This document shows positions 57,401 to 64,000 of a stretch of DNA of 64,000 nucleotides, piece after piece. The DNA lies in NCBI RefSeq assembly GCF_947502895.1, contig NZ_CANNBM010000002.1:186001-250000 (forward strand), in the 5' to 3' direction. The translations under genes were made by a program, and so were the position numbers. The stretch's first letter is position 1, and each line of letters begins with the position of its first letter. This DNA is from an uncultured Sulfitobacter sp. (GTDB lineage: Bacteria > Pseudomonadota > Alphaproteobacteria > Rhodobacterales > Rhodobacteraceae). Below the pieces are notes generated by a model. The model did not search any database. It was not told where the DNA came from and was given only the letters and a program-made list of their open reading frames with translations.

Positions 57401-58697
57401 CTGAAATCCAACTGCTGCCTGCGCGTTCTGTGACATCTATGGAATATGTCAAATCGCCTGCCTGAAACCTTGTTGCCTGCAAGTAGTAGGTTCCCTCAGC
57501 AAGCACGGGCGTCGTCCAACGATCTCCCGAATAACCCATTGCAACAGCCGCACCATCAACATCTGTCAGCACCAACCTGAGGTCAGGAGTGCCGGCAAAC
57601 ACAAACGATGTGTCGCCACGGGTTTCAAAAGCCATGACATCGGTTTGGTCAGACGCAGAAAGCGTGCCCTTTATCGCTCCGGCGTTCAAAACGCCAAGGT
57701 CCTGAGCCGTTTCAGGCGTTGCCCCTGCGGGGTCAAATCCGGTTTGATATCCCGCGATTGACACACTATCCCCGAGATTGCGCAGGGTTGAAACAAAGCG
57801 TGCAGTGTCAAATTCCGGAAACGCGGGGACCATCAAGTCGCCGATTGCGGCCTCAAAGGCAAACAATGCCGACTGACTGTCGAGCGCATCAGACAAATCT
57901 CTTGCCGCAGTCACTGCCACATTGAGCAGCCCCAGCGCCTTATCAATAGGAGCAACAAATTGCGATCCGGCAGCCCAGAGGGCAGTTTCCTGAGCCTCTC
58001 CAGCACCGCTCAGATCAATTCCGACATTTTCGACCAGTGAGCTGACAGCATTCAAAAACCGCTCGTAACGGGTACTGCTGAGCCAATCAGGATCACCGCC
58101 TAAGGGTATTGTCGGAATGAGCTGGCTGGATCGAATGACCGTGCCTGTTACAAACGACAAAACACTATACGCTTGCAAAACTGTCGCAGCATCAATCACC
58201 GCGTCGGTTTCGGCGCTATCGCGCAGGGTTTCAAAAGTCTGCGCCCGATACGCCGCCGCCGTTATGGTGGACCCCACCAAAGCAAGTTGGGCTTTTGAGT
58301 TGCTGTTTTCTACTGCAACCCGCGTCAGTCCGGTTGCCAGATTGATCACAGCACCAAAATAACTGCCTTTCGGCTCTCCCTTTATGGTGTTCACCCAACC
58401 ACCAGTCAGCGCCGTGAATGCCGCAGCAGTTCCTTCAGAAAGCGCCTCTTGCTGGGCAAGCCGCAATGCAACTGTGCCTGCGTTATCCAAGAGATCCTGC
58501 GCAGCATCAACTTGGGCTGATGGATCAACATCGTTGATGAGGTCGTATAGTCGATTAATCGCGTAAAGCTGTGCCGCTACGTCTATCGAAATCGGGGTAT
58601 CAACCGCATCTTGGAAGCGGGCGCCGAAAGTATCGGCACTTCCTCCGAAAGATGTTTCGTAAATGACGCCGTCAAGTTCAATACTACGTTCAATCAT
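51405..58697 (-). CDS. Giant RTX exoprotein with PPC and DUF4214 domains
   Basis: A 2430-residue secreted protein. Residues 1-300 are mostly alpha-helical and unlike any family I know. Two PPC-type beta-sandwich domains follow (about 309-430 and 440-545; YYLQATRFQAGDLTYSIDV). Residues 550-1450 carry degenerate RTX/beta-roll sequence with long inserts. Regular nonapeptides (GGxGxDxLx) fill about 1455-1820. Then come a He_PIG/cadherin-like domain (about 1850-1945) and an Ig-like domain (to 2036), a short RTX block, two DUF4214 domains (about 2075-2333; RLYQATLDRAPDAAGF) and a terminal RTX/secretion region (DTVLDLEAWDFVSFEGFGYE). The order from He_PIG to the end matches the island protein at 11382. 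There is no N-terminal signal peptide; type I secretion is expected. The start codon at 58697 follows a GGGG-containing site. Confidence 0.88.
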   Translation of the reverse strand: MIERSIELDGVIYETSFGGSADTFGARFQDAVDTPISIDVAAQLYAINRLYDLINDVDPSAQVDAAQDLLDNAGTVALRLAQQEALSEGTAAAFTALTGGWVNTIKGEPKGSYFGAVINLATGLTRVAVENSNSKAQLALVGSTITAAAYRAQTFETLRDSAETDAVIDAATVLQAYSVLSFVTGTVIRSSQLIPTIPLGGDPDWLSSTRYERFLNAVSSLVENVGIDLSGAGEAQETALWAAGSQFVAPIDKALGLLNVAVTAARDLSDALDSQSALFAFEAAIGDLMVPAFPEFDTARFVSTLRNLGDSVSIAGYQTGFDPAGATPETAQDLGVLNAGAIKGTLSASDQTDVMAFETRGDTSFVFAGTPDLRLVLTDVDGAAVAMGYSGDRWTTPVLAEGTYYLQATRFQAGDLTYSIDVTERAGSSWISADDNAAGARDLGTLASAPITVADDLGGSDGFDTLDYYRITLDDPTHVSVSVSGQSGQPFVWIHPTDVALTRFPGYNLADGDLSAGRVTGDALLAADEYFVIVGASGDPFDYQLAVTGLGAAQTPFRAVGSGEHQTGNLNDHISISGSNLVQTQAGDDFVEIRGNFNRLETGADDDTIRFISQVSSADVDGGGGTDTVVIDGGAIRLAGIDEDGEQIYASSTLQDVQTTALAAQAGLTLQYTGVRYSTPVALNSIEHIDVLGAISGGTIVYTDALRFLSSPSTNLSFIADWSDRVDAVSFVTPNTGEQHEVFDGFTLGGGVRSIAIAGGAGDDTISGNGSVWSGGGDDLLSVTGTVVAGAGNDTVTGSGSVDLGSGNDRFVATGGGAIKGGAGFDTAILDYQGAGGSYFRSAGFYQEIQDETGDWIRISGTVDEQLDLLVSGTVWRTAGRDGSYRLTFDSVEDIRIGGYSRGTVLSTSSSGNDVFHAFEGVTMAVGYGGTDTLVADWSAETLDLILDTSAAGAQLMANGFVVDSIETLNARTGSGDDYIIANGAIDTGLGDDTVEMGEGTLNLGGGDDVFTQNGSGNFYRGIDVDMGAGNDMASVSVGKTVKIDGGAGIDGIRFNTSNSLRYESDDDTFVAINSFEALETALSSFEAGSALQIYYSRNGGAGVTTRTVSFTDFERADITGSNNDEWLFDLGNGSRIDGGAGTDAILADWSGTSDGIFLDTTDKSAYILTPSGGWVTGVENWSLKTGSGADKMWFTSGKHRVDTGDGADLVTLISTTDTTVDLGAGDDYLYVTSGSTTVTGGEGHDTLVLSQTISGFSSGNAQDGFTQLDWTDVAAALREGVTVTGSMGGGNRIAFSGFETINVHIPADGSRDVRVYDLIGDAVLSNAADAGGARFYIGDGNDTIQGSDSGRDTYFFTNDFGQDVIEDITSYQSVYFQEATLADLVFLRDGKDLTIDHSDGSKLRIADYFLNDLAGRNWAFYAGDDFFEIDLETIGGRRVEADPAAVSQRSALTPTQTALDLTGTPEPDLLEGGIGNDRITGLAGNDLLDGGAGHDTLDGGAGADYLVGQAGNDHILGRAGNDTLEGGTGTNVLDGGLGDDLILYSRGNYNRIDGGDGRDHVRWIDTVSFRIDLEEGVAGSTSSVERIEDLTGGVAGDSLAGDFAWNRLVGAQGNDSLMGRAGQDTLEGGEGDDSLEGGDDNDTLSGNAGNDTLLGDGGHDLLEGGDGNDNLDGGEGNDTLSGGIGQDSLFGSGGDDTLVGAEEGGLLNGGDGRDLADFSGYTTAIDINLNTGITTLNTQLVAIEDLQGGSGGDTLVGDGAANALNGGSGDDMLTGGLGDDTLIGGVGDDIASIATALADADVFSDPLGFFIRSADGRDVIGADVEQIRFSDQTLSAAELSEWMSENSADPDPVFLLPPSLTTPRGIQQFDLGGLASDPEGQSLNFEASNLPRGLVLDGETGLITGTSRGATEPTDLVVMVTDEGGNTVTRTMSWTIDPTNRPVEGELIAKGVAKQGVPLTISTDDLIDLDGIRPTSFRWEWTRDGRAVSYGTGQQGGTYTPTLNDVGGTLSVQLQFYDEFATPELVSLDLDTPVQMPAELLTGTVDADRLSGEAGSYQLRGSSGDDHIYGDGFQMRYALQEANQVFRLYQATFNRTPDQGGHKAWTLKLFTGEFLLEDVREGFVGSAEFRNKYASVDDATFVKQMYINVLDRDFDQGQVTQTEIDSWTNRISDTFTRADVVNGFAESQQLINKTTQAANKLAVDSNPAIWLDDVFRLYQATLDRAPDAAGFAGWAENLAGGQALTDVIAGFTNSREFSNVYGTITDEGEFVKLLYENVLGRQFSLGEVTQGEIDGWTTQLSEDFTRANIVQGFSQSREFIQNTSADVKAYIRSLGTDDIIEGGAGTNTLAGGSLADRFIFRRYDESTDTVLDLEAWDFVSFEGFGYESVAEVRSHMTQGITGVVFADESTSVTFEGVQLAAITDDMVLF

Positions 58698-59827
58698 GTC
58701 GGCCCCAGATAATTCAAAACTTTCATAACTTGCCTATCGAAGTGTACAAAAGATGCAATGAATTTTGGGCTATTCACACGGAACTACAATCAACAGTTGT
58801 GGGCACTCTGGGTGCCTGACCTCGGCCCGTTAACTGCAGTTCTGATCACATCAAATTCTTTACAGTCCAAATATGGGGGACAAGCGCCATTGCATAAAAC
58901 GGCGCGCTATTCAGCCTGTTCGTTCAGACTGCAATTCAAATCGAATAGCTGACAGCCTACGAATTCGAAATAGTGCGATTGCAGACATATATCGCCTTGC
59001 ACGCTTAAATGGATACTCTGCCAATCCCAGAGACAAGCTGCCACCATTCCGTATCTCAAACCTCGTCCCGGATGTATGACATTGTTGCCAGAGGTAGTAG
59101 AATGGCTGGCTGCTGCGGGTGACTTTGGACCCGTCGTTTTCGTCTTTAGGTCGACTAAACAGCATGACCCAGGGGCGCAGGCAATTATTGCCGAAAAGGG
59201 TTTAAGCGGTTCCCCGTTGAAGCAATCTACACATCCACAAGCTCCCGAATGGGCCTGTCGGGAGTTTATCCACCCGACAGGCGCAGATTTCCTCTAGCGA
59301 AAGCCTGTTTGCCTACTTGAGCTAAGAGAAAGGTGGCCATTCATCCATACTCCCGATGGGACGTGATGCGATTACCATCGGCGCCGAGATCGTACTGGCC
59401 TTGCAAACCATCGTGTCCCGCAAACTGGCTCTTGGCGCAGGCGTGATGCGCGCGGAAGCGGCGCGCCTATTGCGCCAGATCGCGCAGGGTATCGGCCTAG
59501 GGTGGCACTGCTGCTAAGACCTGCTGACAAGGAGAGATAGTCCATTGTTAAAACAGCAACCTTTGGTATCAGCAGCCCGACAAGCCTGTAAGCCCATGCT
59601 CTTTTCCACCGATATAGCATGCACAGTAAAACCGCTTCGCTTGATCGCCTGAGTGTTCGGGAGGTTTGTCAAAATCATGCACTCCAAGTGGCTTGCTCTC
59701 TTCTTGCAGACTGACTGGCGTTGGAGGGCGTGGGCAGATCGTTAATCGCCACAGACAAACCGCATTGTTCGCAGCCTTTGATCGGGTCATGGTTCACACA
59801 ACAGTTTATCCCGCGAAAGGTGCAATA
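58698..59827. other. 1.1-kb intergenic region with an amidohydrolase-like fragment
   Basis: It contains the promoter of the giant RTX gene on its left. Around 59356-59517 a fragment (GRDAITIGAEIVLALQTIVSRK) resembles the dimerisation part of M20-family amidohydrolases, but only about 25 residues are recognisable. The remaining sequence shows no gene or RNA. A ribosome binding site (AAAGG) for the next gene is at the right end. Confidence 0.4.
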
Positions 59828-60880
59828 ATGCGAAGCACAAAAACAATCCATGTTGTGTCCTGCCACGCAGAAGGTGAGGTTGGCGACGTTATTGTTGGAG
59901 GTGTCGCACCACCCCCCGGAAAAACACTTTGGGAACAGCGCAACTGGATTGCGAAGGATCAAACCCTACGCAATTTCGTCCTGAACGAGCCAAGGGGAGG
60001 TGTATTTCGCCATGTAAACCTTCTGGTGCCACCCAAACATCCTGATGCGCAGATGGGTTGGATCATTATGGAGCCGGAAGACACGCCGCCGATGTCAGGC
60101 TCGAATGCGATTTGTGTCGCCACAGTGCTATTGGACAGTGGCATCATCCCGATGATCGAACCCGTAACGGATATGGTTCTGGAAGCACCTGGAGGTCTGG
60201 TTCACGTGCGCGCCGAGTGTAGCGATGGAAAAGCTCAGAGTATAACCGTCAGAAACCTTCCCTCTTTCGCGGGTGACATTGGTGTCACGCTCACTGTTGC
60301 GGGTATCGGGGCGCTCACTGTGGATACAGCCTATGGCGGCGATAGTTTTGTTGTTGTGGACGCGCAGGCGCTGGGGTTCGAACTAGATGCATCCGAGGCA
60401 GGTAGGTTGGCGGAACTTGGCGTTCGCATTACCGACGCTGCGAATGAGCAATTGCGTTTTCACCATCCGGAGAATTCGGAATGGGATCATTTTTCGTTTT
60501 GCCTTTTTGCCGGACCGCTTGCACGTCAGGGCACACATCTGACCACCAAAGCCGCTGTCGCAATTCAACCAGGGAAAATAGACCGCTCACCGACGGGAAC
60601 TGCCCTTTCGGCGCGCATGGCGTTGTTGCACAGATCAGGTCAGATGAATGTGGGCGACACAATTACCGCGCAGTCCATCATCGGCTCTGTGTTTCACGGC
60701 AAGATATCTGGCACGACATCCATTGGCGATGTGCCTGCAATCGTTCCGGAAATAACGGGACGCGCGTGGATAACAGGCACGCATCAACACATGCTTGATC
60801 CCGATGATCCTTGGCCTGAAGGATACCGGCTTACAGATACGTGGCCGTCTTTCCGATCGGCGTCCTCGGGTACGGGGTAA
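59828..60880 (+). CDS. Proline racemase-family protein, hydroxyproline dehydratase/epimerase-like
   Basis: A 350-residue cytoplasmic enzyme of the proline racemase superfamily. N-terminal HVVSCHAEGEVGDVIVGG and the fold-typical GGVFRHVNLLVPPK are clear. The two catalytic positions, Cys/Cys in racemases and epimerases, are Ser90 (MSGSNAICVAT) and Thr256 (DRSPTGTALSARMA). Thr at the second place is known from trans-3-hydroxy-L-proline dehydratases, which keep Cys at the first; here both Cys are absent. The most likely role is dehydration of a hydroxyproline or a related acid, but activity is uncertain. The start at 59828 follows AAAGG; an in-frame start at 59666 adds unrelated residues. Confidence 0.85.
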   Translation: MRSTKTIHVVSCHAEGEVGDVIVGGVAPPPGKTLWEQRNWIAKDQTLRNFVLNEPRGGVFRHVNLLVPPKHPDAQMGWIIMEPEDTPPMSGSNAICVATVLLDSGIIPMIEPVTDMVLEAPGGLVHVRAECSDGKAQSITVRNLPSFAGDIGVTLTVAGIGALTVDTAYGGDSFVVVDAQALGFELDASEAGRLAELGVRITDAANEQLRFHHPENSEWDHFSFCLFAGPLARQGTHLTTKAAVAIQPGKIDRSPTGTALSARMALLHRSGQMNVGDTITAQSIIGSVFHGKISGTTSIGDVPAIVPEITGRAWITGTHQHMLDPDDPWPEGYRLTDTWPSFRSASSGTG

Positions 60881-61097
60881 GGCGATAGCAGGCAAGCAGA
60901 TGAAGCGCGTGAGGCGCGCATAATATCGCAGCACTTGGCTGCGTCTCCACTAACAACGCACAAGATAGCCGCGAAAGTAAGCAGCCCCCTTCGCCAAATA
61001 TGTCGGCAAGGAAGCGGCCATAAATCGCCCGCAGGCACTTGCGTCAGGCGTCACAATCAATCACATTCAAATAATAGAATTAATTGGAGGTGCCTCA

Positions 61098-62015
61098 ATG
61101 TTGCGCAGACGGGATTTCTTGAAAACAAGCGGTGCGATGACTGCTGGTGCAATGCTTGGCCTCCACGCTTTGCCCTCAAATGCACAGGTGATGCTTGGCG
61201 ATACGCGCATCGATGTGGTTAGCGACGGCTCTCTTATCCTTCCTGGCAGTTTCATCTTCGGGTCTATGCCACAGGACGAGCTTCTACCGATACTGGAGAA
61301 ATACGGGCAATCTGCCGAGACCCTGACCCCGCCCTGCAACGTCACATTGATGCGGCAAGGCGCACGGACAGTCCTGTTTGATGTAGGCGCAGGTCCTGAC
61401 TTCTCGCCCAACTCCGGCATTATACAGGCCTCTCTCGAAGCTCTGGGTGTCGCGCCGGAAGATGTCACCGATGTTGTTTTCACCCATGCCCATCCAGACC
61501 ACCTCTGGGGACTGCTGGATGATTTTGACGATCCGCTGTTTGCCAATGCACAATACATGATCGGCAAGCAAGAATGGGACTATTGGATGAACCCCAACAC
61601 AGTGAACGAGATCGGAGAGGCCCGCGCCTCTTTTGCTGTGGGTGCCAAGCGTCGTCTGGAACTGATCGAGGATCAGATCACTTTCTTCAAAGATGGCGAC
61701 GAGATCATCAGCGGTGTCGCGGCCAGAGCAACCTTCGGGCATACCCCCGGCCACATGGCATTCGAGGTGCGGCAGGGCAATGACGCGGTGATGATCCTTG
61801 GCGATTGTATCGGCAATGATCATATCGCATTTGCGCGGCCCGATTGGAATTCGGGCTCGGATCAGGATCCTGAAACAGCAGCAGCGACGCGGGTCTCTTT
61901 GCTTGACCAGCTTGCCGCGGAAAAAATGCGTGTTGTAGGGTTTCATCTAACGGGCAACGGGCTGGGATATATAGAAAAAGGCACGGACGGTTACACGTTT
62001 GTGCAAGAGGTGTAA
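61098..62015 (+). CDS. Tat-exported metallo-beta-lactamase-fold hydrolase
   Basis: A 305-residue enzyme. The twin-arginine signal is LRRRDFLKTSG (residues 2-12), so the folded protein goes to the periplasm. The zinc motif is complete: HAHPDH (His130, His132, Asp134, His135), FGHTPGHM (third His) and ILGDCI (bridging Asp); a later GFHLTGNGLGYI provides the final His. It resembles SoxH-like/periplasmic MBL proteins of sulfur-oxidising roseobacters. It is followed after two bases by a second MBL-fold gene, then by a convergent YeeE/YedE gene, a context pointing to sulfur compound metabolism. Confidence 0.88.
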   Translation: MLRRRDFLKTSGAMTAGAMLGLHALPSNAQVMLGDTRIDVVSDGSLILPGSFIFGSMPQDELLPILEKYGQSAETLTPPCNVTLMRQGARTVLFDVGAGPDFSPNSGIIQASLEALGVAPEDVTDVVFTHAHPDHLWGLLDDFDDPLFANAQYMIGKQEWDYWMNPNTVNEIGEARASFAVGAKRRLELIEDQITFFKDGDEIISGVAARATFGHTPGHMAFEVRQGNDAVMILGDCIGNDHIAFARPDWNSGSDQDPETAAATRVSLLDQLAAEKMRVVGFHLTGNGLGYIEKGTDGYTFVQEV

Positions 62016-62017
62016 GA

Positions 62018-62962
62018 ATGAAACATGCATCCCTCATATTCGCCCTGATCGCAGCACCCGCATTTGCCAGCGAAGATATTGCCGATCAATATCCCACCTC
62101 TGTGCTGTATTCCAAACCTGTTGAAGTTATCCCCGATGTCTTCTCGGCCATCGGCGCCACCGCCCCCCCGACCTATGAGAACGCAGGGCATAACAATAAC
62201 CTCAGCTTCATCATCACGGGTGACGGTGTTGTGGTCGTGAACGGTGGTGCGTCCTACCAGCTGGCCGAAGCCCTGCATGCCGAAATCAAGGCCGTGACGG
62301 ACCAGCCCGTAAAACTGGTTTTGAACGAAAACGGTCAGGGCCATGCGATGCTGGGAAATTCATACTGGGCCGACCTTGGCGTTGATATAGTCGCGCATGT
62401 GGATGCTGCCGCCGCGTTCGAAGACTCTGGCCCCGGCTCTTTGCGCGCCGCGATTGCGCGGGTAAAGGAACGGGCCGACAAGACCCGCCTTGCCCCCCCG
62501 ACCATCACTTTTGAGAATAGCTATATCGTCGAGATGGGCGACATGAGGATTGAAGCACGTTATCTCGGGCCAGCCCACAGCCCTGGTGACATCGTTGTCT
62601 GGCTACCAGAGCAAAGCATGGTCATCTCGGGTGATATGGCATTTCATGAACGTATGTTGCCCATATTCGAGGATACAATGACTGCTGACTGGATTGAGAC
62701 ATGGGAAACCGCGTTTGAACCACTGGGCGCCACCTATGTTATTCCGGGCCATGGACACCCGACAAACATGGCGCAGGTCCGCCGCTATACACGCGACTAT
62801 CTGGTCTATCTGCGCAAACAGGTCGGCACCTTGCTGGATGACGGGGGCGGGTTGGCGGAAGCCTATTATGTGGATCAGTCCCCCTATGCCAATCTCGATA
62901 CGTTTGAAGAACTGGCAACCAAGAACGCCGGACGTGTGTATGAGCAGATGGAGTTTGAATAG
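62018..62962 (+). CDS. Exported metallo-beta-lactamase-fold protein with degenerate zinc motif
   Basis: A 314-residue protein with a Sec signal peptide (residues 1-17; PAFAS). The fold is clear from NNNLSFIITGDGVVVVNGG, LGPAHSPGDIVVWLP, VISGDMAFHE and VIPGHGHPT. The motif normally reading HxHxDH is NENGQGH (residues 103-109), so three of four ligands are gone, while the other ligands (His of PAHSPGD, Asp of SGDMAF, His of PGHG) remain. Related proteins linked to SoxH or quinoprotein systems show similar loss. It is two bases downstream of an intact MBL hydrolase and may work as its partner. Confidence 0.85.
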   Translation: MKHASLIFALIAAPAFASEDIADQYPTSVLYSKPVEVIPDVFSAIGATAPPTYENAGHNNNLSFIITGDGVVVVNGGASYQLAEALHAEIKAVTDQPVKLVLNENGQGHAMLGNSYWADLGVDIVAHVDAAAAFEDSGPGSLRAAIARVKERADKTRLAPPTITFENSYIVEMGDMRIEARYLGPAHSPGDIVVWLPEQSMVISGDMAFHERMLPIFEDTMTADWIETWETAFEPLGATYVIPGHGHPTNMAQVRRYTRDYLVYLRKQVGTLLDDGGGLAEAYYVDQSPYANLDTFEELATKNAGRVYEQMEFE

Positions 62963-62966
62963 CCGT

Positions 62967-64000
62967 TCAGGCAACAGCCGAAGCGCGATCGGAAAAGCGC
63001 AAGAGTGCGATATGCACAGCCATCGCGCCCAGCCACATGCAAAACAGCGCCACCCATGCCGTCAGCGCAAAGATCGAGCCGCCTGACATACCAGCGCCCA
63101 CAGCACACCCGCCCGCCAGCATACTGCCGAAGCCCATCAGCACGGCACCGATCAGATAACGCTCCATCGGGGTATCCGTGCCAAAACGTGCTATCTTCGC
63201 CTCGCCAGTCAACAGGGCCATGCCCCCTGCCCCGATAAACACACCCGGCACCAGCCCCACGCCAAATCCCAATGGCAAATCGGATGTATTGACCAACCCC
63301 ATCAGCGTATCTGCCGAAGGCCCTGTGAAAGTGACGGATGCGACAGGCACCACTTCGAAAGAGACTTGGGACACAGCGTAGGTAAGCAACCAGCCAAGCC
63401 CTACAGCCACCCCGACCCCCGCTGCGGCAAAAGCACGGGTCAGTTTGACCTCACGCGTGACGGCAAGCGCCATCGCCGCACATAAGCCAACTGCAGCCAA
63501 AACAGCGACAAGAACTGAGGTGAGGCCCAGATAGCTCATGATATTGCGCCCCTGCCCACCCTCGATCAGCCAAAGCGCGGCAAGGTTTTCGCGTAGCGGA
63601 GACAGGACACCGCGCAAAGAGGCCTGAGCCACCAGCGTAAGGACAAGCCCCGTGATCAAAGCGCGTAGATTGCCTGTCGCGGACAATACCAGCAGGCGGC
63701 TGGAACAGCCCCGCGCAAGGATCATCCCCGCACCAAACATCAAACCACCGATAATCGCACCAGACATGCTGCCAGTTGCAGCAAGCGGTCTGCTGCCCGA
63801 GACATCAAGCAGTCCTGCCGCTATCGCGCCCTGAACGGCCAGAACGGCCGCACAGAATGCAATCAGCCAAATCGCCAGACGTGGACCGAAAACCGCCTCG
63901 GACACCTCTACCGTTGCCGCACGCAGACAAAAACGCGAATGCTGGGCCATCGCTCCAAACAACACACCCGTCACTGCACCTGCTGTTGCAAGGACAAGAC
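62967..64000 (-). CDS. YeeE/YedE family sulfur transport protein (5' end outside window)
   Basis: At least 344 residues of a polytopic membrane protein; the reading frame remains open to the window edge (..LVLATAGAVTGVLFGAMAQHSRFCLRAA), so the start lies beyond position 64000. Two pseudo-repeats carry the conserved Cys of the family: SRFCLRAAT, MILARGCSSRLL and MLAGGCAVGAGMSGG. YeeE/YedE (TsuA) proteins move thiosulfate or related sulfur species through the inner membrane using these Cys. It is convergent with the two MBL-fold genes. A GTG at 63974 is internal. Confidence 0.88.
   Translation of the reverse strand, partial: LVLATAGAVTGVLFGAMAQHSRFCLRAATVEVSEAVFGPRLAIWLIAFCAAVLAVQGAIAAGLLDVSGSRPLAATGSMSGAIIGGLMFGAGMILARGCSSRLLVLSATGNLRALITGLVLTLVAQASLRGVLSPLRENLAALWLIEGGQGRNIMSYLGLTSVLVAVLAAVGLCAAMALAVTREVKLTRAFAAAGVGVAVGLGWLLTYAVSQVSFEVVPVASVTFTGPSADTLMGLVNTSDLPLGFGVGLVPGVFIGAGGMALLTGEAKIARFGTDTPMERYLIGAVLMGFGSMLAGGCAVGAGMSGGSIFALTAWVALFCMWLGAMAVHIALLRFSDRASAVA

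Overview
The window looks like a chromosomal segment of a marine alphaproteobacterium of the Roseobacter group (Rhodobacteraceae; Sulfitobacter- or Octadecabacter-like). This is inferred from the gene repertoire (Zur/ZnuABC, PhoX-type phosphatase, UrtABCDE, DUF4214/RTX exoproteins, roseobacter-type IS5 transposase) and the moderately high GC. No rRNA and no CRISPR array is visible; one tRNA gene is present.

Left core (1-8.7 kb): the end of a photolyase-like protein, a Tat-exported PhoX-family phosphatase, a SAP/DUF6434 protein, a complete zinc-uptake locus (znuA divergent from zur-znuC-znuB across a short spacer with a perfect ATGTTATAACAT palindrome), tryptophan 2,3-dioxygenase, an uncharacterised protein and tRNA-Thr(TGT).

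Genomic island (about 8.7-20.7 kb): an element appears integrated in the 3' end of tRNA-Thr. It has a P4-type integrase, TACCCCC motif clusters just inside both ends, and a second imperfect copy of the tRNA 3' end at 20691-20713. Its cargo is a 2398-residue secreted RTX protein with a serralysin-like zinc motif, an IS3 element with a broken orfA, a decayed IS5 element and a broken type I restriction hsdR. Immediately right of the second att site lies a remnant of a second, related integrase, suggesting tandem or successive integrations at the same tRNA.

Middle region (21.4-36 kb): a small cluster of two YHYH-domain proteins around a Met/His-rich secreted protein; a urea/amide-type ABC transporter (urtABCDE) behind a long untranslated leader and without urease genes in view; an overlapping pair of an exported epoxide-hydrolase-like enzyme and a TIM-barrel isomerase-like protein; DUF2798 and isochorismatase-family proteins; and an RTX protein with a glycosidase-like N-terminal region whose Shine-Dalgarno sequence lies in a hairpin.

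Right region (36-64 kb): AraC and HxlR regulators, a cyclic-nucleotide-domain/thioredoxin-reductase-like fusion without the redox CxxC, an AraC pseudogene, a metallo-beta-lactamase-fold protein plus lipoprotein hydrolase pair, an RND tripartite efflux operon with an NTF2-like leader gene, a glutathione S-transferase, a decayed stretch, a second giant RTX protein (2430 residues) that shares its C-terminal architecture with the island protein, a proline-racemase-family enzyme with Ser/Thr at the catalytic positions, and two metallo-beta-lactamase-fold proteins convergent with a YeeE/YedE membrane protein. Three large RTX exoproteins are present but no type I secretion genes are visible, so their exporter must lie elsewhere.
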